NCBI GenBank assembly: GCA_018666555.1
Contig: JABIZD010000132.1
Location: 1-64,000 of the forward strand
Direction of reading: 5' to 3'
DNA length: 64,000 nucleotides
Origin: Gammaproteobacteria bacterium
Lineage (GTDB): Bacteria; Pseudomonadota; Gammaproteobacteria; Pseudomonadales; Azotimanducaceae
Position numbers and translations under genes: made by a program. Positions within the stretch are counted from its first letter, which is position 1; every line of letters starts with the position of its first letter. The notes under the pieces are model-generated. The model saw only the letters and a list, made by a program, of their open reading frames with translations. It had not been told where the DNA came from and searched no databases. This document shows positions 17,367 through 25,512 of this stretch, in pieces.

Positions 17367-18434
17367 TCAAGCAGTGGCGGCATATTGTGCTGGTATAGGT
17401 GAACGTCCATTCTCAAATCGATCTGTAAAGCCTGCGCTGATGACTCGCTTCATGTACTCCTTGAGCTGACGGCGGCGGATGACCAGTAACTTTTTATGAC
17501 CTTCATCATAATGCTGGCTTCCCCCACCCAACAAAACTGCCAGCGCCTCGCTGCTCTCTGATTGCCGACCGGCAGGATTTTGCTGCCCAGCAATGAGTTG
17601 CTCTTCAGCCTCATCCAGATAGCACTCTATTTCTTCTCTTCTTTCCGGGGCGGTATCACCAAGGCAGCGCAAATGCATTACACCAAAAGCTACATGCCGG
17701 GCTTCATCCTGAGCACACAGCCGGTACATTGTTTTTTCTGCATCATTCTGACCAAACAGCTCGCCCATGCGAAACATCGTTAATACAGCACCCTCGCCTG
17801 AAATATGAAGACGAGTCGACATTTCGGTAAAATCCCGAGCCAGGTCAATGCTGCCAACAAAACCTGAGGTCGCACCGGACATACGCATCAATCCACCGCC
17901 ATTGGCTAATGCTCGCTTGCGGAAAACATCCATGTGCCTGGCTTCATCCATTACCTGGGCGCTAAGCACATTACGTGCCTCCAGATAATCCGGCGTGGTC
18001 CGGGCAATCCATCTCGCCGGAACATCACCGGCGACAAATTCTACCTCATTAAAAAATGTACATAGCAAACACTCCGCTTCCTCAACATCGTCAGGTAACG
18101 GTTTTAGGGTGTGCCAGGGGATATCTGTTGCCGAGCTCCACTGCCTCTGCAAAGCTTCCTCATAAAGATACTCGGCATTATCAAGCCATATTTCAGAAAG
18201 GGTGTGGACCTGATAGGCACCGACTCGATAGGCTTCGGCGCGAGGTGTAGATCCTCTCGGTCGACCCGTCATGTTATCACTGATCGCGGGAAGATCTGCG
18301 TAGCTCCCTATCTGAACGTCCGCCAGTGTCAGACCTCGTTTGCCAGGCTTAGCGGTGACTCCCCACTCAGCCATATTATCCATCCAACTGGTATCAAGCT
18401 CGTGCTCACGCGGTATTTCGGTTGCTTCGCTCAT
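17367..18434 (-). CDS. Ferritin-like diiron protein (putative oxygenase)
   Basis: A 355-residue protein with a ferritin-like four-helix diiron core. Counting from the ATG at 18434, the ligands are Glu130 (NEVEF), Glu164 and His167 (MDEARH), Glu214 (ISGEGA), Glu244 and His247 (QDEARHVAFG). This full E-(ExxH)-E-(ExxH) set is that of the ribonucleotide-reductase-like/ferritin-like superfamily, whose members include N- and C-oxygenases. The reaction here is unknown. The start at 18434 is chosen over an in-frame TTG at 18440 because of GAGG six to seven bases upstream. It is the first gene of a five-gene operon with its ligand-less paralogue, two small unknown proteins and FmdB. Confidence 0.87.
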   Translation of the reverse strand: MSEATEIPREHELDTSWMDNMAEWGVTAKPGKRGLTLADVQIGSYADLPAISDNMTGRPRGSTPRAEAYRVGAYQVHTLSEIWLDNAEYLYEEALQRQWSSATDIPWHTLKPLPDDVEEAECLLCTFFNEVEFVAGDVPARWIARTTPDYLEARNVLSAQVMDEARHMDVFRKRALANGGGLMRMSGATSGFVGSIDLARDFTEMSTRLHISGEGAVLTMFRMGELFGQNDAEKTMYRLCAQDEARHVAFGVMHLRCLGDTAPERREEIECYLDEAEEQLIAGQQNPAGRQSESSEALAVLLGGGSQHYDEGHKKLLVIRRRQLKEYMKRVISAGFTDRFENGRSPIPAQYAATA

Positions 18435-18645
18435 ACTCAACCTCGTCTGGTTTTAGTCTATATACCCTATCATAAGATAATACAGCTTCACCATAGGCAG
18501 GCCAGCATCCAAAACCACCCCAGAAACCGGCAGTTGGAGTCGATTACAGTAAAGCTACACGCAGCGATCCAGGTGAGACAAGGGAACCATTAAACTGACC
18601 AGACAGATCCGGAATTTCTACGTATTAAGACCCAGTTAATGCCTG

Positions 18646-19164
18646 TCATCTGTCAAATTTCAGCATACGCTTTAAGGTTGTGTCTTTGTCGATGAAATGA
18701 TGTTTGAGCGCTGCACAGCCATGTCCAGTGGCAATAAAAACCAGCAGATACGCTAAAACCCAGTGCACTTGGCCAGCTAAAACTTCCTGGTCCGGAATAG
18801 AACTCAGCGTGGCCGGAATGGAGAACCAGTCAAAGACCGGTATCGCTGCGCCTTTGGCAGTAGAAATCAAATAACCCGAGATTATTACCACCACTAAAAC
18901 TACCCGCAAAAGCCAGCGAACTATTTTCGCCAGTTTAAACTCAACCAGACTATGGGTAGGAAGTTCGCCCGGACTGACCTGGGTCAATCGAAAAACAAAA
19001 TCTACTGCTATCAATATCGCAAGCAATATGCCGATGCTCCTATGCAAATCAGGCAATTGTCTGGAAAGCGGATCATAGTAGCTCAAATCCACCATATAGA
19101 TACCAACAGCAAACAATCCTACCACCAGGCAAGCGATCAACCAGTGCTGGATAATAGCTATCAC
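18646..19164 (-). CDS. Cytochrome b561-family membrane protein
   Basis: A four-helix dihaem cytochrome b561 of about 172-183 residues. Candidate haem His residues lie in IIQHWLIA, LHRSIG, HWVLAY and HGCAALKHHF, the usual pattern of the YodB/CybB type that links quinol to periplasmic or stress redox. The GTG at 19164 leaves out the conserved family start: the same frame continues upstream as NSRTRYG to a TGA at 19201-19203 with no ATG. Either a rare ATT codon at 19197 (GAGGA upstream) is used, or one A was inserted in the run of five at 19197-19201. Without it, an ATG at 19219 would read straight into the gene (MSTEDVK then ISYFNSRTRYG). The gene may thus be frameshifted. Confidence 0.8.
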   Translation of the reverse strand: MIAIIQHWLIACLVVGLFAVGIYMVDLSYYDPLSRQLPDLHRSIGILLAILIAVDFVFRLTQVSPGELPTHSLVEFKLAKIVRWLLRVVLVVVIISGYLISTAKGAAIPVFDWFSIPATLSSIPDQEVLAGQVHWVLAYLLVFIATGHGCAALKHHFIDKDTTLKRMLKFDR

Positions 19165-19369
19165 TCCATAGCGAGTTCTGGAATTAAAATAACTAATTTT
19201 TCACGTCCTCGGTTGACATCATTCCGGGAAATATCTCTCCAGAAAATGAGGATTTCAGATGAGTCTCTGCGTTACTGAGAGAAAGGCGAGAATTATAATA
19301 AACAGGCAACTGGCCCTACTGTTGATTAAGCTTATTTGCAGGCGACAGTTTATAGGCCTAAAAAAATAG

Positions 19370-19407
19370 AAAACAACAGGCCAGACCAAGATCCGGCCTG
19401 TTGTTTT
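19370..19407 (-). terminator. Strong bidirectional-type terminator hairpin
   Basis: A perfect 13-bp inverted repeat, AAAACAACAGGCC (19370-19382) and GGCCTGTTGTTTT (19395-19407), around a 12-base loop. It starts 43 bp past the stop of the small membrane protein gene. T-runs occur on both strands. Confidence 0.85.
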
Positions 19408-19449
19408 ACTTAGATACCATCGTACTGAAATTAATCAGTACGAGTACAG

Positions 19450-19782
19450 TTACTCACCAGCAGGCATAACACCGTCTTTAACGACAAGTATGAAGTTGGC
19501 TATAACAACACCACCGATAACTAATGCCATGTTATCGATAATACCATTTAGCTGCATACCTACCGCTGGAATGGTGTCCAGTCCATTGGCGATTGTTGGC
19601 AATGCCACCGCGGCTACCATCATGGCAACTCGAGCGCCCTGGTCTAGAGCATCTCCCATGAAACCACTTGCCAAGCCAATTACTAACAATGCCAGGCCCC
19701 AATAGGGCATTGCATCCGCTGCTAACGTAGCTCCAATTGCCGCGAATAACCCTACTATCATCAGGATTCGGTCTGAGTTCAT
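19450..19782 (-). CDS. Small orphan integral membrane protein
   Basis: A 110-residue, very hydrophobic protein that I do not recognise. Three to four membrane segments are visible: RILMIVGLFAAIGATLAA, MPYWGLALLVIGLASGFM, VAMMVAAVALPTIANGL and NMALVIGGVVIANFILVV. There are few charges and the tail is short (KDGVMPAGE). The start at 19782 is supported by GGGAAG four bases upstream; the frame is open to 19854 but the extension is not hydrophobic. It is a single-gene transcription unit with its own promoter-like site and a strong terminator, which suggests substantial expression. It is not a known holin, AtpI or sodium-pump subunit as far as I can tell. Confidence 0.7.
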   Translation of the reverse strand: MNSDRILMIVGLFAAIGATLAADAMPYWGLALLVIGLASGFMGDALDQGARVAMMVAAVALPTIANGLDTIPAVGMQLNGIIDNMALVIGGVVIANFILVVKDGVMPAGE

Positions 19783-19862
19783 AATACTTCCCTTATGTTT
19801 ATTGTTATTGTAAATGCGTACCAGATGGATAGACTCAGCCCAACCGATTACCACATTTCTTT

Positions 19863-19890
19863 ATCCTAGCACAAGGAAAAAATTTCCAAA
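19863..19890 (-). promoter_or_regulatory. Putative promoter of the small membrane protein gene
   Basis: On the minus strand TTTGGA (19890-19885) and TAGGAT (19868-19863) are separated by 16 bases, about 80 bp before the ATG. The surrounding sequence is AT-rich. This is a moderate sigma-70-like match only. Confidence 0.35.
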
Positions 19891-20154
19891 GGGTTTATTA
19901 AAGATTTATTAAAAGAATTTTCCTCTGTATTTTAAACTCATTATGGTATTAAAAGAGTTTTTATAACCATAGCATCGCCCAAACCATCAAAATAAACCCG
20001 CTTCCCATCGCATGCTTAATGGTAATAAAGCGCTTGTGGCGTATCTCTTTTCGATCCAAGACGACTGCGAGACCAGCACAACATCTGTGCGTTCTTTAGA
20101 ACGGAGCTCTGTAATCGTTGTTGTACAGAAATCAAAATTCCTAGGATAGGCAAG

Positions 20155-20177
20155 CTTATAAGAGCCATACTTATAAG
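20155..20177. promoter_or_regulatory. Pair of CTTATAAG palindromes upstream of the amidase gene
   Basis: The self-complementary octamer CTTATAAG occurs at 20155-20162 and again at 20170-20177, 15 bp apart, about 55-75 bp before the amidase ATG. The spacing is not a whole number of helical turns, so a dimer-of-dimers operator is only a possibility; either copy could also contain a -10-like TTATAA. Confidence 0.3.
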
Positions 20178-20229
20178 TTAAGATCCAACCATAAAATTCT
20201 TCAACGTTCAGCTATTAACAGGACGCCTT

Positions 20230-21132
20230 ATGCGAACATGGATGTTCTCTCTGACTAAAACATTAGTTTGTATTTCCCTGCTAACTGGATGTACCCACAA
20301 CCAAATAATCAGAAACGAGTCAGTCAACCAGAACAGCAGAGTCCGATACATTGTTATCCACTTCACCTCTGAAACATTCGCAGAGTCCCTCAAATCGCTA
20401 ACAGAAAATTCCTCCAGGCCCGTGAGCTCACATTATCTGATCCCTTCCCCGAACGATGCGACTTATTCACGAAGCAAAATTCTAGTCCATCAACTAGTCG
20501 ATGAAAGCCAGCGAGCCTGGCACGCCGGCCGGAGTTACTGGCACGGTGAAGAAAACCTTAACGACAGTTCGGTAGGTATCGAAATTGTCAATATTTCTTC
20601 TTGTAAGCCAGCCGATGCAGGTACCAGTCAATACGAAGCTGAATCAGCACCCTTCCCGGCTTGTGATTTCAAGACCTACCCGGAGGAACAAATCGCCTTA
20701 CTGGTAAAGCTACTCAAGGATATCCTGACCAGAAACCCGGATATTGCGACGATTAATATTGTCGGTCATGCTGATATTGCGCCGAGTCGAAAGGTCGATC
20801 CCGGCCCTCTATTCCCCTGGGAAAACCTACATAACCTGGGTATAGGCCCCTGGCCAGATCCGCAGATGACGGCTCAATACCTGCAACTATTCGAGCCTCA
20901 GCTACCCCGGCTTTTGCTTCTTCAGAAAGCGCTTAATACGCTGGGATATCAGATCAAGGAAACTGGCGAAAACGATTTACAATCCCGGCAGGCAGTCAGA
21001 GCCTTTCAGTTCCACTTCCGGCCGATAAATCCGTCAGGCCTTTTCGATGCAGAGTCTGCAGCGATTTTATATGCTTTGATCGACCGATATCGCAATGAGC
21101 AACTCGACTCCTTACTCATTCAACCTGAGTAA
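20230..21132 (+). CDS. N-acetylmuramoyl-L-alanine amidase, AmiD-like lipoprotein
   Basis: A 300-residue outer-membrane-type lipoprotein amidase. The signal peptide ends in the lipobox LLTGC (Cys21). The amidase_2 domain has zinc ligands His44 (IVIHFTSE), His180 (NIVGHADIAPSR) and Asp190 (KVDPGPLFPW). The motif SSHYLI and the Glu in SVGIEIVN complete the active-site frame. The C-terminal ~75 residues (LQKALNTLGYQI to FDAESAAILYALI) form a PG_binding_1 domain. It cleaves the bond between MurNAc and L-alanine and, as AmiD does, may act on anhydro-muropeptides for cell-wall recycling. AGGA lies six bases before the ATG. Confidence 0.92.
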   Translation: MRTWMFSLTKTLVCISLLTGCTHNQIIRNESVNQNSRVRYIVIHFTSETFAESLKSLTENSSRPVSSHYLIPSPNDATYSRSKILVHQLVDESQRAWHAGRSYWHGEENLNDSSVGIEIVNISSCKPADAGTSQYEAESAPFPACDFKTYPEEQIALLVKLLKDILTRNPDIATINIVGHADIAPSRKVDPGPLFPWENLHNLGIGPWPDPQMTAQYLQLFEPQLPRLLLLQKALNTLGYQIKETGENDLQSRQAVRAFQFHFRPINPSGLFDAESAAILYALIDRYRNEQLDSLLIQPE

Positions 21133-21261
21133 CAACACCAACAGAATGTCGAGCAAAGCCCATTATCTGATTTTCTGCTACAGCTTGACCACGGCTAAAT
21201 AATCCGGCCAATGACTTCCTCAAATGGCCCGCAATCGCACACCGTCCCAGGGCAACTTAAT

Positions 21262-22266
21262 TTAACTCAGGCGGTAGGTGCGCACGGCTGTGTCATGAAA
21301 CAAGCTGTTTTTATCGCTCTCGGACCCATCTATGACCATCTTCTTGAAGGCATTCCATAACACGTGATAAGAACAACTTTGCTTATCTACTGGGAAATTA
21401 CTCTCAAACATACAGCGATCGGGACCGAAAGCATCTAACATATAACGGTAATAGTCTCCGGTTGCGGCAACCAGCTCATCAGAGGTGGCAGGACGATCTT
21501 TTTTATGAAAGCCAAAACCATTAATAGGCATCACCAAGCCGCCCAGCTTGGCAACGACATTGGTGCGCTTGGAGAGTTTCTGAATATCCTGTTTCCAGGC
21601 AGTAAAGATAGCAGAGCGTTGATCTGCATACGGCCCAATACCAAGCGGGCCACCAAAATGATCGAGTATGATAGTGGTATCTTCGAAACGATCTGCGAGC
21701 GCAATCAACTCTTTTAACTGGGGATGATAAAGCCAGGCATCGAAGGACAGGCCACGCTTGTTTAACTCGGAGAAGCCCTTAAGAAAGCGCTCATCCGAAA
21801 GCAGCCTTTCACTTGGATTGGTATGTGAATTCCGGATCGCCGGGCTCCGGTCCCAACCCACTGCATGCCTGATCCCCTTAAATCGTTCACTCAACCTCAA
21901 ATGATGATCTAGAACCACGCCCACTTCATGGCCTAGGGTAAGGTCCGCATATCCGACAATACCCGAACAAACCCTTGCTTCACCATAATGTCCGCTAGCC
22001 GACATGGCAGCGATGCCATTGACAAACTCGGTTTCTCCTAGCGGTTGCAACGCTTGAGAAGCGTCTTTTCGATACATACTCGAACATTCAACGAACACGG
22101 TACTGACCACTCGATGACCACTTTCCAGATCGGCTCTTAATTCATCCAGCAGATAACGACTTCCAGGATGATCCCAAAGGTGGTGGTGAGGATCACAAAT
22201 CGGCCGATCTGGATCTAATGGATCCTCGGATACTGCCTCTAACCATTGCTGCGATCCTATAGCCAT
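21262..22266 (-). CDS. Amidohydrolase-family (amidohydro_2) TIM-barrel hydrolase
   Basis: A 334-residue metal-dependent hydrolase of the group containing 2-pyrone-4,6-dicarboxylate lactonase and related decarboxylases. Visible active-site motifs are CDPHHHLWD near the N-terminus, IILDHFGG in the middle and CMFESNFPVDK near the C-terminus with the metal- or base-type Asp. GGAG nine bases before the ATG at 22266 supports this start; the open frame extends to 22338 without a site. The gene stands alone, so no substrate can be inferred; lactone hydrolysis or decarboxylation are the usual activities. Confidence 0.85.
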   Translation of the reverse strand: MAIGSQQWLEAVSEDPLDPDRPICDPHHHLWDHPGSRYLLDELRADLESGHRVVSTVFVECSSMYRKDASQALQPLGETEFVNGIAAMSASGHYGEARVCSGIVGYADLTLGHEVGVVLDHHLRLSERFKGIRHAVGWDRSPAIRNSHTNPSERLLSDERFLKGFSELNKRGLSFDAWLYHPQLKELIALADRFEDTTIILDHFGGPLGIGPYADQRSAIFTAWKQDIQKLSKRTNVVAKLGGLVMPINGFGFHKKDRPATSDELVAATGDYYRYMLDAFGPDRCMFESNFPVDKQSCSYHVLWNAFKKMVIDGSESDKNSLFHDTAVRTYRLS

Positions 22267-22892
22267 AACCCTAGCTCCTTTATTTACCTTGATCAAAACC
22301 CGGAAACCAATCTGGTGTTGGAGGAATCCAGAACGCATGGCGCGACGCCCAATATCATCCTCATCAAAGATACTCTAACAGTTATCAACTGGCCAAAAAA
22401 TAGGCGCTGATAAGCTCTCACTTAGAAGTAATCCAGCCATCCCATAGAGGCCCACCTGGATTGTCGTCCGCTGTTTGGTAAGCGCTTTTATTAGCTTTAT
22501 TTTCTAAGACAGAATCTTAGCGCCTGAATCTGGCAAGCACCTTGAAGACATCTAAAACAAGCCTGTAAGTAACACCAGAAAACAATGTCTCTGGCATTAG
22601 CTTCGTCTCTTAGACTACCGGCATTTTTAAAGCCCCTCTGTCGCCGGGAGAATACCTGTGGCACACTGACCTGAAAATAAACCGTTATGACATGCAGGTA
22701 TTAAAAATCTAAGATATATAAACGCACCGTACAGATAAACCATACTCAAACCCCAGTTAATCTATTATGATCCACGAGCTTCCAGTTTGCGCACCTCTGC
22801 ACTGAGCATAGACTTTTACCTGATCAGCAACGACCCAGTACGACAAGGCATTGTATCTAAAACAGAGAACCCTACTCGAGAGATTCGAACCA
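22267..22892. other. Divergent intergenic region without visible gene
   Basis: A long non-coding stretch between the amidohydrolase and PepSY genes. Short open frames have no family pattern. An AT-rich tract (AAAATCTAAGATATATAAAC, about 22704-22723) could hold the PepSY promoter, but no paired hexamers are convincing. Confidence 0.4.
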
Positions 22893-23597
22893 ATGAAACT
22901 TACAAAAAAAAACTACCTCCGGCAGATGCATCGTTGGCTCGGTCTCATTGCCGGCATTCAACTACTGCTATGGACAGTCAGTGGGCTCTATTTCACACTC
23001 ATACCCATTGAGGAAATCCGCGGCGATCATCTAAGGCTGGAACCTGAAGCGACACCTGTGACCAATCATCAATGGTTGTCGCCTAGTCAAGTGCTAAACC
23101 TGCATCCAGATCTGAACACGAAGACAAGCCAGGAAATCCGTCTGTCCCATACCGACGGCCATCCGATTTACCTGATCGGCTCTGTACGCCTGGACGCACT
23201 TACCGGGAAAAAACTCGACACCGTATCGAAACAACAAGCACTCGATATAGTCCAAGCAAGAGCTAAAGGCAGGATTACCGGTATTGACCTAGTGCAGAGC
23301 GTCGATTCAGACAGCGAATATCGTGGTCGTGAACTACCTGCCTGGCGAGTCACTATTGACCAAGAAGAGGCCCACTTCTACGTTGGTGCGGGTTCTGGCA
23401 GATTACTTGCAGTGCGCACCAACGCCTGGCGCTGGTTTGATTTCCTATGGGCCCTACATATCATGGACTATGAAAACAGGGACAATTTCAATCATTTACT
23501 GGTACAAGTACTGGCTGTTTTAAGTGCCATCACTGTTTTGTCAGGTCTGGCATTGTTTGTGGTTACCTTACGGGCCCGAGGCCAGACTGCTGGCTAA
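22893..23597 (+). CDS. PepSY domain-containing membrane protein
   Basis: A 234-residue inner-membrane protein. The opening LRQMHRWLGLIAGIQLLLWTV is the first helix of PepSY-associated TM proteins, with SGLYFTLIPIEEIRG after it. Two PepSY-like stretches follow in the periplasmic part (DALTGKKLDTVSKQQALDIV and IDQEEAHFYVGAGSGRLLAV), and a C-terminal helix (LVQVLAVLSAITVLSGLALFV) anchors the end. Members are often linked to siderophore or iron reduction and to peptidase inhibition. The start at 22893 fits the family N-terminus better than 22851. No iron genes adjoin, so the role is open. Confidence 0.8.
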   Translation: MKLTKKNYLRQMHRWLGLIAGIQLLLWTVSGLYFTLIPIEEIRGDHLRLEPEATPVTNHQWLSPSQVLNLHPDLNTKTSQEIRLSHTDGHPIYLIGSVRLDALTGKKLDTVSKQQALDIVQARAKGRITGIDLVQSVDSDSEYRGRELPAWRVTIDQEEAHFYVGAGSGRLLAVRTNAWRWFDFLWALHIMDYENRDNFNHLLVQVLAVLSAITVLSGLALFVVTLRARGQTAG

Positions 23598-24069
23598 TAA
23601 GCCCGATATCAGTTGAGAGGTCTGATCTGGACAGAAACGCCCTACTCCGCTAGCGCACCACACACTCGCATCCAAGGGGTTGTCTCTCTATTCCTTGAAC
23701 GGGGTATCAAGTTGTTCTCAAACAAAGTTGAGGTGGCCTCATACTGCTTCGAAGTTTTAGTCAGGAAGATTGAAATAGAATTGCCAGTAGAAATACCCAA
23801 GGAGCCTGTTGGGTAAATTACAACAATTTCCATGCAAGCCAGATGTGCATAATTCGCAGCAGCGATGACACCGATCCAGTTCAGGTTGACAGTCCTATTA
23901 TTTGCACCGAAGCTGTCAGCCAGGGGTCTATTTTTGAACCATTTCACCTTGCATGAAATTCAAGGCCGTTAAACCAAAGTGAAGCCTGCTGCCCGAATGT
24001 TGCAAACCAAGGAAAACATCTTGCCTAATAATAGTGTGCAAAAAAGCTCTATGAGAGCACCACGATAAA
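23598..24069. other. Intergenic region, possible degraded sequence
   Basis: No gene is supported. Frames of 67 codons (plus) and 101 codons (minus, 23642-23947) are open on opposite strands but show no family motif or ribosome-binding site. The region may include decayed coding sequence. The tcuA promoter must lie here or just upstream. Confidence 0.4.
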
Positions 24070-25470
24070 ATGGCCGCTACACAGACAGTTCAGCAAAGCG
24101 TAGATATTGTCATCGTTGGCGGCGGCCATGCTGGTCTGTGTGCGGCAATAACCGCGGCAGGAAGCAAGGCAAGGATACTACTATTAGAGGTAGCACCCCA
24201 AGCCATGCGTGGCGGTAATTCCCGCCATACCCGCAATTTAAGAGCCGCCCACAGCAGCCCCACCGCCACCATGGGCGGGATCTATAGCCAGACTGAGTAT
24301 CTGCAGGATCTTTTAAAGGTTACCTCAGGCAACACTAACCAAAGCCTCGCCAGGTTAATGATCGACGAAAGTGAGAGTTTACTGGTGTGGCTTGGCAAAC
24401 AGGGCGTCGCCTTTCAAAAGGCCATCAGCGGCTCTCTAAACCTGGAAAGCACCAATGCTTTTTTCCTCGGCGGAGGCAAGGCCCTGCTCAATGCACTTTA
24501 CGGCAAGGCGCAAGCGCTTGGTGTTCGCGTCCTATATGAAGCAAACGTGGTTTGCCTCGAAGTTGAAAACAACCGGTTCGAAGGCCTCGTATATGAACAT
24601 AAAGGTCAGCAAATCCACCTATCTGCTGAAGCGGTCATTCTCACCAGTGGCGGTTTCCAGGCCAATAAGGACTGGATGAAGTCAGCCTGGGGGGATGCTG
24701 CGGAAAATTTCTTAATACGCGGGACTCCCTACAATAAAGGCCTGCCACTAAAAGAAATGATTCGTCACCAGGCAAAACTGACAGGCGATGCGAAACAGTG
24801 TCATGCAGTTGCCATCGATGCGCGGGCACCCCGGTACGATGGAGGAATCGTAAGTCGCCTTGACTGCGTTAGTTTTGGTATTGTAGTTAATAACAGAGCA
24901 TTGCGATTCTATGACGAAGGTGAGGACTACTGGCCAAAACGCTATGCAATATGGGGCCGATTAGTAGCACAGCAACCAGGGCAGATCGCCTTTGCCATAC
25001 TCGATAGTAAAACCGAGGGGCTATATATACCTTCCTTGTACCCACCCATTTCAGCAAATGACATCAGTACCCTGGCTGGCTTGCTCGAGATTGACCCTAT
25101 TGTGCTGAATAGGACCGTCAGCCAGTTTAACAACAGCACCAACAATGGGTTATTTCAGCCTGAATCGCGGGACGGCCTGGCAACACATAACATTGAACCC
25201 CGTAAGAGTAACTGGGCCCTACCACTGGATACGCCACCCTACCTGGCATTCCCTTTGAGACCAGGTATTACTTTTACTTACCTCGGCCTTGAAGTGAATT
25301 CAAAGGCTATGGCAAAAAACCAATCTGGCCACCCTTTTGAAAACGTCTTCGCAGCAGGGGAAATTATGGCCGGCAACATTCTCGGCGAGGGCTACTGTGC
25401 AGGTACCGGCATGACCATTGGCGGAGTGTTCGGCCGAATAGCGGGTAGGCAGGCAGCAGCATGCCTTTAG
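24070..25470 (+). CDS. tcuA: FAD-dependent tricarballylate dehydrogenase TcuA-like
   Basis: A 466-residue flavoprotein of the succinate dehydrogenase/fumarate reductase fold. The N-terminal dinucleotide motif is VDIVIVGGGHAGLCAA. GGNSRHTRN and the C-terminal GEIMAGNILGEGYCAGTGMT are typical of TcuA (and of the flavoprotein half of CobZ). In Salmonella TcuA oxidises tricarballylate to cis-aconitate and TcuB re-oxidises the flavin. The tcuB-like gene follows after 42 bp, which fixes the assignment to this pair; a tricarballylate transporter (tcuC) and regulator (tcuR) are absent here, so the physiological substrate may differ. Confidence 0.85.
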   Translation: MAATQTVQQSVDIVIVGGGHAGLCAAITAAGSKARILLLEVAPQAMRGGNSRHTRNLRAAHSSPTATMGGIYSQTEYLQDLLKVTSGNTNQSLARLMIDESESLLVWLGKQGVAFQKAISGSLNLESTNAFFLGGGKALLNALYGKAQALGVRVLYEANVVCLEVENNRFEGLVYEHKGQQIHLSAEAVILTSGGFQANKDWMKSAWGDAAENFLIRGTPYNKGLPLKEMIRHQAKLTGDAKQCHAVAIDARAPRYDGGIVSRLDCVSFGIVVNNRALRFYDEGEDYWPKRYAIWGRLVAQQPGQIAFAILDSKTEGLYIPSLYPPISANDISTLAGLLEIDPIVLNRTVSQFNNSTNNGLFQPESRDGLATHNIEPRKSNWALPLDTPPYLAFPLRPGITFTYLGLEVNSKAMAKNQSGHPFENVFAAGEIMAGNILGEGYCAGTGMTIGGVFGRIAGRQAAACL

Positions 25471-25512
25471 CAAAGCTCGCATCAAAGCCAAGCGATCTGG
25501 AGCAACACTGCC

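Larger units (their letters stand above)
19783..20229. other. Divergent intergenic region
   Basis: An AT-rich region between the small membrane protein gene and the amidase gene with no coding frame. It holds the promoter-like site on the minus strand and two copies of CTTATAAG listed separately. Confidence 0.5.

Noticed and set aside
23642-23947. 101-codon minus-strand frame before tcuA
   Set aside because: No ribosome-binding site, no recognisable motif, and an overlapping open frame on the other strand.
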